The position numbers were made by a program, and so were the translations under genes. From the NCBI RefSeq assembly GCF_003696215.1, contig NZ_RFFG01000058.1, positions 1-50,430 on the forward strand: a stretch of DNA of 50,430 nucleotides, given 5' to 3'. The stretch is from Actinomadura harenae. Its GTDB lineage: Bacteria > Actinomycetota > Actinomycetes > Streptosporangiales > Streptosporangiaceae. Shown piece after piece: positions 41,532 through 49,562 of the stretch. The notes below the pieces were generated by a model, which did no database searches, had not been told where the DNA came from, and was given only the letters and a program-made list of their open reading frames with translations. Numbering within the stretch: position 1 is the stretch's first letter; each line of letters begins with the position of its first letter.

Positions 41532-42329
41532 TCAGCGGCCCTCGAAGGTGGGCTGCTCCTTCTTCAGGAACGCCTCGGTGGCGTTCCTGTGGTCGGCGGT
41601 CTCGGCGAGGGCGTCCTGGAGTTCGGCCTCGCGTTCGAGGGCGGACGGCAGGTCGTGCGTGGCGGCGTGGGCGATCGCGGTCTTGATCGCCGCGAGCGCG
41701 ACCGTCGGGCCGGACGCGAGGGTCCGGGCCAGTTCGGTCGCCGTGGACAGCACGTCCTCCGGCGGGACGACCCGGTTGACCAGGCCGAGGGCGAGCGCGT
41801 CGGGCGCGCGCAGGGGCTCGGCGAGCATGAGCAGCTCGGTGGCGCGGGCGCGGCCCACGAGGCGCTGGAGCGTCCAGGAGAGCCCGCTGTCCGGGCCCAG
41901 GCCGATCTTGGCGAACGCCGTGGCGAAGGACGCCTTCTCCGAGGCCACCACCAGGTCGCAGGCCAGGACGAGGGACATCCCGGCGCCGACGGCCATGCCG
42001 TTCACGGCCGCGACGACCGGCTTCGGCATGCCCGTGATCGCCTCGACCGTGGGGTTGTAGTGCCGCCGGAGGGTGTCGTCGAGGCCCCGTCCGGCGGCGA
42101 GGTTGTCGGCGTGTTCGCGCAGGTCCTGCCCGGCGCTGAAGGCCCGTCCGGAGCCGGTGAGCACGACGGCGCGCACCGCGGTGTCGGCGGCGGCGCGTTC
42201 GGCGGCGGCCCGCAGCACCTCCTTGGTGGCCTCCGTCAGGGCGTTCATTCCTCCGGGACGGTCGAGTGTGATCGTCGCCACACCGGCGTCCACCTCGTAC
42301 CGCACCGGGTCCGTCGTCGCTTCGGACAT
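41532..42329 (-). CDS. Enoyl-CoA hydratase/isomerase, PaaG-like
   Basis: 265 residues of the crotonase fold. GSGRAFSAGQDLREHA gives the first oxyanion loop and KPVVAAVNGMAVGAGMSLVLA the second. IGLGPDSGLSWTLQRLVG carries the Asp typical of PaaG-type isomerases (ring 1,2-epoxyphenylacetyl-CoA isomerase) rather than the two glutamates of true hydratases. ATG 42329 with GAGGACGAGG upstream. No other paa genes are nearby, so the physiological substrate is uncertain. Confidence 0.92.
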   Translation of the reverse strand: MSEATTDPVRYEVDAGVATITLDRPGGMNALTEATKEVLRAAAERAAADTAVRAVVLTGSGRAFSAGQDLREHADNLAAGRGLDDTLRRHYNPTVEAITGMPKPVVAAVNGMAVGAGMSLVLACDLVVASEKASFATAFAKIGLGPDSGLSWTLQRLVGRARATELLMLAEPLRAPDALALGLVNRVVPPEDVLSTATELARTLASGPTVALAAIKTAIAHAATHDLPSALEREAELQDALAETADHRNATEAFLKKEQPTFEGR

Positions 42330-42703
42330 CCTCGTCCTCACAATCTGCTCACGGTCTCGCTCCCGCCACCCTCGACGACCGGTGCCCCGGAGGGCAAGCC
42401 CCCGGCCGGTTCCCGTGGGGTCGGTGTTACTCGTGGCGAGGGGCCGTTCCGGGGGTTTCGGGAGGCCCTTCGGGCCCTCTTCGGGCGAGGCCCCGATTCC
42501 CGGACGAATGGGTTGGTAGGTAGCGCCCCAAAAGGGGATTTTTTGGGGTGAGTCCCGCGATCTGGAGGCTGATCGTTACCACTTCGCGCTCGGAAGGCGA
42601 GATAATGGACCACTACCACTGATGACGCGGATGCACAGGCGGCCAGGCGGCCAACGGTGCCCGAGAGGCCCCACGCGGTCCTGGGCAGGAAGGGGATGCA
42701 CGC
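42330..42703. other. Divergent intergenic region upstream of DUF3117, with hairpin
   Basis: 374 bp without a convincing gene. It contains a perfect 8-bp inverted repeat CCCCAAAA (42526-42533) / TTTTGGGG (42541-42548) with a seven-base loop. A GATAAT element (42601-42606) could be a -10 box for the rightward DUF3117 gene; no clear -35 is seen. Confidence 0.5.
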
Positions 42704-42871
42704 ATGGCGGCGATGAAGCCGCGGACGGGAGACGGTCCGCTCGAAGTGACCAAGGAGGGACGCGGCATCGTCATGCGGGTCCCGCTCGAAGGCGGCGGCC
42801 GCCTCGTGGTCGAGCTCTCCGCCGACGAGGCGAAGGAACTCGGCGAAGCCCTGAAGCAGGTCGTGGGCTGA
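42704..42871 (+). CDS. DUF3117 microprotein
   Basis: 55 residues: MAAMKPRTGDGPLEVTKEGR then IVMRVPLEGGGRLVVELSAD and a closing helix EAKELGEALKQVV. This is the highly conserved actinobacterial DUF3117 family (all members about 55 residues); the sequence match is very clear. It is probably a compact beta-hairpin plus helix. The function is unknown. ATG 42704 with an AGGAAGGGG site upstream. It is usually found between tag/enoyl-CoA hydratase and the sigE region in related genomes, as here. Confidence 0.95.
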   Translation: MAAMKPRTGDGPLEVTKEGRGIVMRVPLEGGGRLVVELSADEAKELGEALKQVVG

Positions 42872-43151
42872 CCTCCCGCTCGCTTCGGCGTTGACGGCGG
42901 GTCCCGGTGGCGACGCCGGGGCCTTCGCCGTCCCCAGGCCCGCACGGCCGGGACGGCACGTCCCCGGGGCCGCGCCACGGCGGCCACGGCACGGCGCCTC
43001 CTGGCCGGCGACTCAGGCCCGGCGGCTCCAGGCCGGCGGGCTCCGGCACGGCAGGCTCCACACAGCAGGACCAGCACGGCAGGACCAGCACGGCAGGCTC
43101 CAACACAGCAGCTCCGGCACAGCAGGATCAGCACAGGGGGAAGCGTTCAGC
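42872..43151. other. Region between DUF3117 and pepA
   Basis: 280 bp with no gene that I can support. Its right half (about 43010-43138) is an imperfect repeat region, listed separately. A longer open frame reaching 42891 exists upstream of pepA but is low complexity and has no ribosome site. Confidence 0.6.
43010..43138. repeat. 15-bp-type imperfect tandem repeat before pepA
   Basis: Repeats of CAGCACGGCAGGACC/GGCTCCAGGCC-type units, about 15 bp each, with the clearest copies at 43062-43110. It lies directly upstream of the pepA ribosome site (GGGGGAAGCG). Confidence 0.8.
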
Positions 43152-44612
43152 ATGCCCATCCAGACCACGGTCGCGCCCGCGGGCGGGACCGTCACGCAGG
43201 CCGTGACCGACCTCGACGCCGAGCTGGCCGCGATCCCCGTCCGGCAGGGCCCGGTCGCGCCCGCCGCCGAGATCGCCGCCGCACTCCCGTTCTCCCTGGA
43301 CGAGGTGCTCTCGCTGCACGGCGCCAAGGGCGAGCCCGGTGAGATCGTCGCGACGCCCGTCCGCGTCGGCGACAAGGTCCGCGAGCTGCTGCTCTACGGC
43401 GTCGGCGACGCCACCCCCGCCGACCTGCGCAAGGCCGGCGCGGCCCTCGCCCGCCGGGCCCGCGGGCGCGCGAACCTCGTCGTCGGCGTCCCCGAGGGCG
43501 ACCTGTCGGCGTTCGTGGTCGGCGCGCTGCTGGCGTCCTACGACTTCCGTATCGGCGAGGCACCGAAGAAGGGCCCGCTGGGCGCCCTGACCGTCCTCAC
43601 CGAGTCCGGCCCCGAGGCCGCCGCGCCGAAGATCGAGCGCGGCGTCGCGCTCGCCCGCGCCACCGGCCTCGCGCGCGACCTCGCCAACACGCCGGCCTCG
43701 GAGAAGACCCCGGCGTGGCTGGCCGACCGGGCCCGCGACCTCGCCGCCGAGAACGGCCTGACCGTCCGCGTCCGGGACGAGGGCGACCTCGCCGAGGGCG
43801 GCTTCGGCGGCCTGCTCGCCGTCGGCGCCGGGTCCCCGCTGCACCCGCCGCGCCTGATCGAGCTCACCTACGAGCCGGACGGCGCCGACCGGCACATCGT
43901 CCTGGTCGGCAAGGGCATCACGTTCGACTCCGGCGGCCTGTCGCTGAAGCCGAACGACAGCATGAAGCTCATGAAGACCGACATGCAGGGCGGCGGCATC
44001 GTCATGGCCGTCATGGCCGCCCTGCGCGACCTCGGCGTCCGCGCCAAGGTCACCGGGCTGGTCGCGGCGGCCGAGAACATGCCGTCCGGGTCCTCCATGC
44101 GCCCGAGCGACGTGATCACCCACTTCGGCGGCAAGACGTCGGAGGTGCTCAACACCGACGCCGAGGGACGGCTCGTCCTCGCCGACGCGCTCGCCTACGC
44201 CGACGCCCGGCTCGACCCGGACCTCGTCGTGGACGTGGCGACCCTCACCGGCGCCGCCAAGGTCGCCCTCGGCCTCCGGCACGGCGCCCTGTTCACCGGT
44301 GACGACGCCCTCGCCGACGCCCTCACCGCGGCGGGCGAGGCCGCCGGGGAGCCGCTCTGGCGCCTCCCGCTGGTCGAGGACTACCGCAAGGCCATCGAGT
44401 CCGACGTCGCGGACGTCGCCAACATCGAGCGCGGCGGCTTCGGCGGCGGCTCGATCATGGCCGCCCTCTTCCTGCGCGAGTTCGCCGGCGACCGCCGCTG
44501 GGCCCACCTCGACATCGCCGGCCCGGCCCGCGCCACCTCCGACGACCTCGAGATCAGCAAGGGCGCCACGGGCTTCTCCACCCGCCTCCTCCTGGAGTGG
44601 CTGACGGCCTGA
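43152..44612 (+). CDS. pepA: Leucyl aminopeptidase (M17)
   Basis: 486 residues. The signature NTDAEGRLVLADAL is present, with VGKGITFDSGGLSLKP (metal lysine and Asp) and TDMQGGG upstream, so the two-metal active site appears intact. The N-terminal macro-like domain (about 1-170) is the usual one of bacterial M17 enzymes. It removes N-terminal residues from peptides and forms a hexamer. ATG 43152 with a GGGGGAAG site; no signal peptide, so cytosolic. Confidence 0.96.
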   Translation: MPIQTTVAPAGGTVTQAVTDLDAELAAIPVRQGPVAPAAEIAAALPFSLDEVLSLHGAKGEPGEIVATPVRVGDKVRELLLYGVGDATPADLRKAGAALARRARGRANLVVGVPEGDLSAFVVGALLASYDFRIGEAPKKGPLGALTVLTESGPEAAAPKIERGVALARATGLARDLANTPASEKTPAWLADRARDLAAENGLTVRVRDEGDLAEGGFGGLLAVGAGSPLHPPRLIELTYEPDGADRHIVLVGKGITFDSGGLSLKPNDSMKLMKTDMQGGGIVMAVMAALRDLGVRAKVTGLVAAAENMPSGSSMRPSDVITHFGGKTSEVLNTDAEGRLVLADALAYADARLDPDLVVDVATLTGAAKVALGLRHGALFTGDDALADALTAAGEAAGEPLWRLPLVEDYRKAIESDVADVANIERGGFGGGSIMAALFLREFAGDRRWAHLDIAGPARATSDDLEISKGATGFSTRLLLEWLTA

Positions 44613-44650
44613 CCCGCATCCCGGGCGCACCGCCGCCGCACGCCGCGTCC

Positions 44651-44698
44651 GTCAGCGCGTGCGGCGGTCAGCGCGTGCGGGGGTCAGCGTGTGCGGCG
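44651..44698. repeat. 16-bp tandem repeat, three units, spanning a stop codon
   Basis: Units start at GTCA at 44651, 44667 and 44683 (exact 16-bp steps). The minus-strand stop TGA at 44684-44686 is the same TGA present in every unit. Confidence 0.93.
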
Positions 44699-45481
44699 AT
44701 CCACGACCGGGACCGTCCTGCGGCGCCGGATCTCCTTGACCAGGACGGGCAGGGTCGTGTCCCAGCCCGGCTCGACGCCGAAGCACCAGCGGGTGGCCTC
44801 GGGCATGCCGGGCGTCGTCGCGGGGACGTCCGCGAGGGTGAACGCGATCAGGGCGGGACGCTCGGCGGTGCGGGCCAGCTCGACCAGCGCGTCCGTGCCG
44901 AGGAAGACCAGGTAGTCCTGCTCGCCGCGCTTGGTGCCCGTCACGCCGCGGCGCAGCGCGGCCAGGGCCGTGACGTCCGTCCAGGGCAGGACGCGGTCGC
45001 GGGAGCGGGGCAGCGGCCAGCGCGCCGGACGCCGCGCGCCCTCGTTCGTCAGCTCCAGCACGGGGCGCCTCGCCAGCGGCCCTCCGACCGCGGCCACGAA
45101 GCCGCCGCCGAACGCCGCCAGGCCGACCGCGCCGAGCACGATGAAGGCGAGGCTCCCCACGCCGAACCCGCCGCGCATCAGGCCGCCGGCCACGAACCCG
45201 GCCGAGGCCAGCATCAGGATCCCGAAGGCGAGGCCGCGCCAGGCCGTCCGCCACGTCATCCCCATCCGCACGGCGAACACGGCCGAGGCGGCGGACGCGG
45301 ACGAGGGGGCCGCAGCCGAGGGGGAGGGGGCGTCGTCGTCCGGGACGAGCGGCTCGGGGGCGGGCGGGGGCTCCGGCGCGGGCGGCTCGACGTCGTGGGC
45401 GGTGTCCACCCAGCGGGCCCGGCGGACCGGGCCGTCCTCGCTCGCGGGCGGGCCGGCGTGCGGGTCCCGGGGGGCGGGCAT
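44684..45481 (-). CDS. Membrane protein with PH-like domain, unknown function
   Basis: 265 residues. The first 70 residues are Pro/Ala-rich and probably disordered. Two helices follow (LAFGILMLASAGFVAGGLM and SLAFIVLGAVGLAAFGGGFV). The C-terminal part starts RPVLELTNEGARRPARWPLP, RVLPWTDVTALAALRRG, which looks like a PH-like or YdbT-type small domain. I cannot place it in a named family. Its stop is in a 16-bp repeat. It lies 5 bp from the end of the O-methyltransferase gene, on the same strand. Confidence 0.8.
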   Translation of the reverse strand: MPAPRDPHAGPPASEDGPVRRARWVDTAHDVEPPAPEPPPAPEPLVPDDDAPSPSAAAPSSASAASAVFAVRMGMTWRTAWRGLAFGILMLASAGFVAGGLMRGGFGVGSLAFIVLGAVGLAAFGGGFVAAVGGPLARRPVLELTNEGARRPARWPLPRSRDRVLPWTDVTALAALRRGVTGTKRGEQDYLVFLGTDALVELARTAERPALIAFTLADVPATTPGMPEATRWCFGVEPGWDTTLPVLVKEIRRRRTVPVVDRRTR

Positions 45482-45486
45482 GGCGG

Positions 45487-46089
45487 CTAGTCGCGCTTGA
45501 CGGCGCAGAGCAGGCCGTCGCCGACCGGGAGCAGCAGGGGGACGAGGCGCTCGTCCTCGCGGATCAGGTGGTGCACCTCGCGGATCGCCTCGGAGGACGG
45601 GTCGCGGTAGGCGGGCTCGGCGGCGCGCCGGTGCCCGAGGGCGTCGTCGAACGCCACGACGCCGCCGGGGCGGAGCAGCCGCAGGGCGGCGCTGAAGTAC
45701 TCGGGGTACTCGGTCTTGTCCGCGTCGCAGAAGACCATGTCGTAGGCGCCGTCGGTGAGGCGGGGGAGCACCTCGAGCGCGCGGCCGACGATCATGCGGG
45801 TGCGGAACGATCCGAGGCCCGCCTCGCGGTAGGCGAGCTTGGCGAGGCGCTGGTTCTCGTGGTCGACGTCGACGCTGGTCAGGACGCCGTCCTTCGGCAT
45901 CCCGCGCATCAGGGAGATGCCGGACACGCCGCAGCCGGTGCCGATCTCGACGACGGTGCGCGCGCCGATCAGGGTGGCGAGGAAGCGCAGCGCGGCGCCG
46001 CCGGCGGGGCCGATCGGCGTGGCGCCGACCTCCTGCCCCCGCTGGCGGGCGTCGACGGTCGCCTCGTCCTCGGGAAGGAATTCCTCCAC
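45487..46089 (-). CDS. O-methyltransferase (class I, SAM-dependent)
   Basis: 200 residues from GTG 46089. Motif I is VVEIGTGCGVSG (about 46-57), then SVDVDHENQ, AYDMVFCDADKTEY and LRPGGVVAFDDAL, the pattern of bacterial catechol-O-methyltransferase-like proteins beside sigE in actinomycetes. The native N-terminus is probably longer. The frame is open upstream to a TGA at 46150, and GAGGAG followed by ATC/ATT codons lies there, with no ATG or GTG (see findings). Reaction substrate unknown; often a small redox or phenolic acceptor. Confidence 0.9.
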   Translation of the reverse strand: MEEFLPEDEATVDARQRGQEVGATPIGPAGGAALRFLATLIGARTVVEIGTGCGVSGISLMRGMPKDGVLTSVDVDHENQRLAKLAYREAGLGSFRTRMIVGRALEVLPRLTDGAYDMVFCDADKTEYPEYFSAALRLLRPGGVVAFDDALGHRRAAEPAYRDPSSEAIREVHHLIREDERLVPLLLPVGDGLLCAVKRD

Positions 46090-46178
46090 GTAGGTCAGGG
46101 TGGCCTCAATGGCGTCGATGGCTGCCTCCTCGCGGGACCCCCGCCTGGCTCATGCTGGAAAGACAATATCGCTGACGG

Positions 46179-46206
46179 GGAACCAACTGGCGTTTCAGCA
46201 CGTTCT
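46179..46206 (+). promoter_or_regulatory. Sigma-E-type promoter upstream of sigE
   Basis: GGAACC at 46179-46184 and CGTTCT at 46201-46206 with exactly 16 bases between. This matches the GGAAC-N16-CGTT form of sigma-E/sigma-R class promoters and would give autoregulation of the operon. The transcription start would lie about 120 bp before the sigE ATG. Confidence 0.65.
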
Positions 46207-46323
46207 AACTCGCGATGGCGCCCGCCCCGGAGGGGGTGGGTGTGGATCGCACGTACGGCAACCGCCCCAGCCCAGGCGCGACCGTGTCGTTCCACCGTAT
46301 GGAGAAAGGAACAACCCGGCACC

Positions 46324-47034
46324 ATGGGAGTGGCAGCACTGACGTTCAAGAGTGCCGTCGGGGTCGGCTCCGGGAAAAGCCGGGCCGACGCGGCGGCGCG
46401 TACGCGCGAGAACGCACCCGACGCGGCGTGGGCACCGCCGTCCTGGGACGAGGTCGTCCGGGAGCACTCGGGCCGGGTCTACCGGCTCGCCTACCGCCTG
46501 ACCGGCAACCAGCACGACGCCGAAGACCTCACGCAGGAGGTCTTCGTCCGGGTGTTCCGTTCGCTCTCGAACTACACGCCCGGCACGTTCGAGGGCTGGT
46601 TGCACCGCATCACCACGAACCTGTTCCTCGACCAGGCGCGGCGCAAGCAGCGCATCCGGTTCGAGGGGCTGGCGGACGACGCCGCCGAGCGCCTCCAGGG
46701 CCGCGAGCCCACCCCGGCGCAGGTGTACGACGACCGCAACTTCGACTCCGACGTCCAGGCCGCGCTCGACGCCCTGGCCCCCGAGTACCGGGCGGCCGTG
46801 GTGCTGTGCGACATCGAGGGGCTCTCCTACGAGGAGATCTCCGCGACGCTGGATGTCAAACTGGGAACCGTGCGCAGCCGCATCCACCGGGGAAGGGCGC
46901 AGCTGCGAGCCGCGTTGGAACACCGGGCGCCCCACCGCAGGGGGGTCGTGTCCACCGTTGCCGAGCCCGTCGCCGGGCCCGCCGCCGAGACCACGGCGGA
47001 GACCGCGGCGGTGGCGGTCGCGGAGGGCCGCTGA
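46324..47034 (+). CDS. sigE: ECF RNA polymerase sigma factor SigE
   Basis: 236 residues. Region 2: VVREHSGRVYRLAYRLTGNQ, with AEDLTQEVFVRVFRSLSNY. Region 4: LDALAPEYRAAVVLCDIEGL, then SYEEISATLDVKLGTVRSRI. Region order and length fit the actinobacterial SigE group. ATG 46324 is taken; AAGGA lies 13 bases upstream, a long distance, so the exact start may differ. It is followed by a zinc anti-sigma factor, an RseB-like gene and a probable htrA, the standard envelope-stress operon. Confidence 0.94.
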   Translation: MGVAALTFKSAVGVGSGKSRADAAARTRENAPDAAWAPPSWDEVVREHSGRVYRLAYRLTGNQHDAEDLTQEVFVRVFRSLSNYTPGTFEGWLHRITTNLFLDQARRKQRIRFEGLADDAAERLQGREPTPAQVYDDRNFDSDVQAALDALAPEYRAAVVLCDIEGLSYEEISATLDVKLGTVRSRIHRGRAQLRAALEHRAPHRRGVVSTVAEPVAGPAAETTAETAAVAVAEGR

Positions 47035-47089
47035 CGGGTGGTCCGGCGCGCCGGGGCGCCACACCTGAAATGAACGACGAGGGAGCCGC

Positions 47090-48232
47090 GTGAGTTGTCT
47101 GGGGGAGCGTCTGACCGCTCTGGTCGACGGCGAGCTGGGGCATGAGGAGCGCGAACGCGCCCTGCGCCATCTCGCGGGCTGCGCGCCGTGCCGTGTCGAG
47201 GCCGACGCGCTGCGACGCCTGAAGGCCCGGCTCCGCGGCCTGGCCACACCGCCCGGTACGTCCGCCCCGGAGCGCGGACTGCCCGGCCTCCCCGACCTGA
47301 CCGTGCCCGACCTGACCGTGCCCGGCCTGCACGCGCCGGGTCTGAACATGCCCGGCCTGAACATGCCTGGCCTGAACGCGTCCGGCGGATCGAACGCGCC
47401 CGACTCGATCGGGCCCGACCTCGGCGCGCCCGACCTCATCAATCCCGGTCTGTCCGATCCGGCGTCTCCCGGACTTCCCGGCGCCGGGCTGCCGGGCCTG
47501 GGAGCGCCCGGACTGCCCATCGTGCCCGCGCAGGGGTACGGGCAGGGGCCGCGCGAGGCGGGCGCCGACCGCGCCGCCTCGTCCGCCGACGTCCCGGACG
47601 ACATGCCGACCCCCGACTTCCTCGCCCGGCTGCGCGGTCTCGGCGAGACGCTCGCCGCGGCCGACGGCCCGGCGGACACCGCCCCCGGCGCGTCCTCTCC
47701 GGCGAGCAGGAACGGCGGCCCCCGCGCGTCGGGTGAACCCGCCGCCTCGGCGGCCGACACGACGCGTCCGGACGAGCTCTCCGACCTGGGAGAACTCGGC
47801 GGCCCGTGGGGTCCGTCCGGGGCGCGGAACCGCACGCCGTGGGTCTCGCCGTCCGGGGGCACGACGCGTCCCGGGCGGCCGCGTGACAACCGTCCTCCGG
47901 TCTCGGCAGGCGGGGGCCGTGGACGGCGTTCCGGCGTCCCCTCGGGGCCCATGGCCGGTGCCACGGCGCTGATGTCGGTGCCCGCCGGGTCCGTGCGGGC
48001 CGGGCGGACGCACCGGCGGCGCTACCTGGCCGTCGGCGCGGCGTCGCTGTTCCTCGGCCTCGGCGTCGCGTCCTACGTGGCGGGCGGCGAGCAGGACGCG
48101 CCCACCGTCACGCCCGCGTTCGACCGCTTCGCCGTCCAGCACGCGCTGACCTCGGGCGACTCGCCCATCACCGACCCGCTGACCGATCCGGGCACGCTCC
48201 GGACCGCCGTCCCGTCCGCTCCGGAGCCGTGA
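47090..48232 (+). CDS. Zinc-binding anti-sigma factor with long repetitive linker
   Basis: 380 residues. The N-terminal ZAS domain is seen as CLGERLTALVDGELGHEERE with HLAGCAPC (His-x3-Cys-x2-Cys). A disordered region of some 270 residues follows, containing PGLNMPGLNMPGLN repeats (about 82-100). One helix (YLAVGAASLFLGLGVASYVA, about 318-337) and a short tail end the protein. It resembles RseA/CseE-type membrane anti-sigma factors but with an unusually long linker. GTG start with GAGGGAG site. The stop overlaps the RseB-like gene (GTGA). Confidence 0.88.
   Translation: MSCLGERLTALVDGELGHEERERALRHLAGCAPCRVEADALRRLKARLRGLATPPGTSAPERGLPGLPDLTVPDLTVPGLHAPGLNMPGLNMPGLNASGGSNAPDSIGPDLGAPDLINPGLSDPASPGLPGAGLPGLGAPGLPIVPAQGYGQGPREAGADRAASSADVPDDMPTPDFLARLRGLGETLAAADGPADTAPGASSPASRNGGPRASGEPAASAADTTRPDELSDLGELGGPWGPSGARNRTPWVSPSGGTTRPGRPRDNRPPVSAGGGRGRRSGVPSGPMAGATALMSVPAGSVRAGRTHRRRYLAVGAASLFLGLGVASYVAGGEQDAPTVTPAFDRFAVQHALTSGDSPITDPLTDPGTLRTAVPSAPEP
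47300..47380. repeat. 15-bp coding repeat in the anti-sigma gene
   Basis: Repeated GACCTGACCGTGCCC and GGCCTGAACATGCCC units. They encode the PDLTV/PGLNM pentapeptide repeats in the linker of the anti-sigma factor. Confidence 0.88.
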
Positions 48233-49326
48233 TCGGAACCGTCCGCCCGCGTCCGCGCCGTCCGCAAGGCGACGGCGGGAACCGGGGGCGCCGTGTCCTC
48301 GCGGCGCTCGGTGTCGCCGGCGCGGTGTGCGCCGGCGCGGTGCTGACCGGCGACGCGCACGCGGGTCGTCCCGCGCCCAGCGACCCGGACGCGGTACGCC
48401 TCCTGCGCGCCGCCGCCGACGCCGCGGGCAGCGTGTCCTACGAGGGCGAGCGGGTCCTCACCACCTGGGGACGGCACGGCACGCACACCTCGACCGCGCA
48501 GGTCGAGCACCCGGCGGGCGCGGACGCCCCGGTCGGGGTTCCGGAGGCCACGCTCGCGCTGCTCGTCCGCAACTACTCGCTGGTGCGCCGCGGGGACGGC
48601 ACGATGTGCGGCCGCCGCGCCGCCGTCGTCGAGGCCCGCCGCTCCGACGGCTCGACCGCGGGCCGGTTCTGGCTCGACACCGAGACCGGCCTCATGCTGC
48701 ACCGCGAGCTGCTCGACGCCGCGGGCCGCGCGGTCGTCGTGGTCGGGTTCAACCGGTTCCAGGTGGTCAGGCCGGTGTCGCTCCAGCACGTCCCGGTGCG
48801 CGGCTCGTCCGTCCGCGCGGACGAGCCGGGCGACGCCGCGGCCGAGCCGTACCAGACCACCTCCGGCCGGGTGACGCCCGTCCCGACCGAGTACCCGCTG
48901 ACGACCGCGCAGGTCGCGGAGCTGCGCCAGGACGGCTGGCCGGTGCCGCGCAGGCTGCCGGGACGGCTGGCGCTGTACGACGTGCGCCGCTCGACCGTGC
49001 CGTCCGGCGGGGAGGCGCTGCACCTCAGCTACTCGGACGGGCTGGCCGTCGTGTCGGTGTTCGTCCAGCACGGCGGGCTGGACGGCCGGGGCATGAGCGG
49101 CTGGACCCGCGCCGAGCTCGACGGACGCCCCGCCTACCGCCGCGACTCCGTCCGTAACTGGGTGGTCGAGCAGCGCGGCGACTACGTCTACACGGTCCTC
49201 ACGGACGCGCCGGAGAGCACGGCGTCCGCCGTCGCCGAGGCCTTCCCCCTCGCCCACGTCTCCCCCTGGACGCGCGTCCGCCGCGGCTTCGGCCGCCTCA
49301 CCTCCTGGGCCAACCCTTTCGACTGA
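48229..49326 (+). CDS. MucB/RseB-like regulator of sigma-E activity
   Basis: 365 residues. Signal-anchor start (basic, then VLAALGVAGAVCAGAVLTG), with a domain of about 110 residues beginning DAVRLLRAAADAAGSVSYEG, the MucB/RseB N-terminal LolA-like fold. FWLDTETGLMLHRELLDAAG is the RseB hallmark. A second domain ends in WTRVRRGFGRL. It probably senses envelope damage and modulates the anti-sigma factor. GTG start overlaps the anti-sigma stop. Its own stop lies in a 9-bp repeat. The product is likely outside the membrane. Confidence 0.9.
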   Translation: MIGTVRPRPRRPQGDGGNRGRRVLAALGVAGAVCAGAVLTGDAHAGRPAPSDPDAVRLLRAAADAAGSVSYEGERVLTTWGRHGTHTSTAQVEHPAGADAPVGVPEATLALLVRNYSLVRRGDGTMCGRRAAVVEARRSDGSTAGRFWLDTETGLMLHRELLDAAGRAVVVVGFNRFQVVRPVSLQHVPVRGSSVRADEPGDAAAEPYQTTSGRVTPVPTEYPLTTAQVAELRQDGWPVPRRLPGRLALYDVRRSTVPSGGEALHLSYSDGLAVVSVFVQHGGLDGRGMSGWTRAELDGRPAYRRDSVRNWVVEQRGDYVYTVLTDAPESTASAVAEAFPLAHVSPWTRVRRGFGRLTSWANPFD

Positions 49327-49389
49327 CTCGCCTGACCCGCCCGAAACCCGCCCGACGCCCGCCTGACTCGCCCGACCCGGCTGACACGC
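49323..49389. repeat. 9-bp type tandem repeat spanning the RseB-like stop
   Basis: About seven imperfect units CTGACTCGC/CCGACCCGC, two of them lengthened to 11 bp. The stop codon TGA (49324-49326) is in the first unit. Confidence 0.85.
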
Positions 49390-49562
49390 AGGCACCGGTC
49401 GAGCCCGGCGGCGCGGGAGGTGGCGCCCATCCCCGACAATGGGTCGGTGGGGCGGCCGGAGGCCCGAAAGGGGCGGTTGCCCGGAGCTTTACGCTCATCA
49501 CATGCCGGGTCGGCGACGATGAGCCCGGATCAGTGAGAATCATGCCCGGTAGGAGAGTGGGG

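Noticed and set aside
43010..43138. Repeats resembling a CRISPR array
   Set aside because: Units are contiguous and imperfect with no unique spacers, and no cas genes are present.
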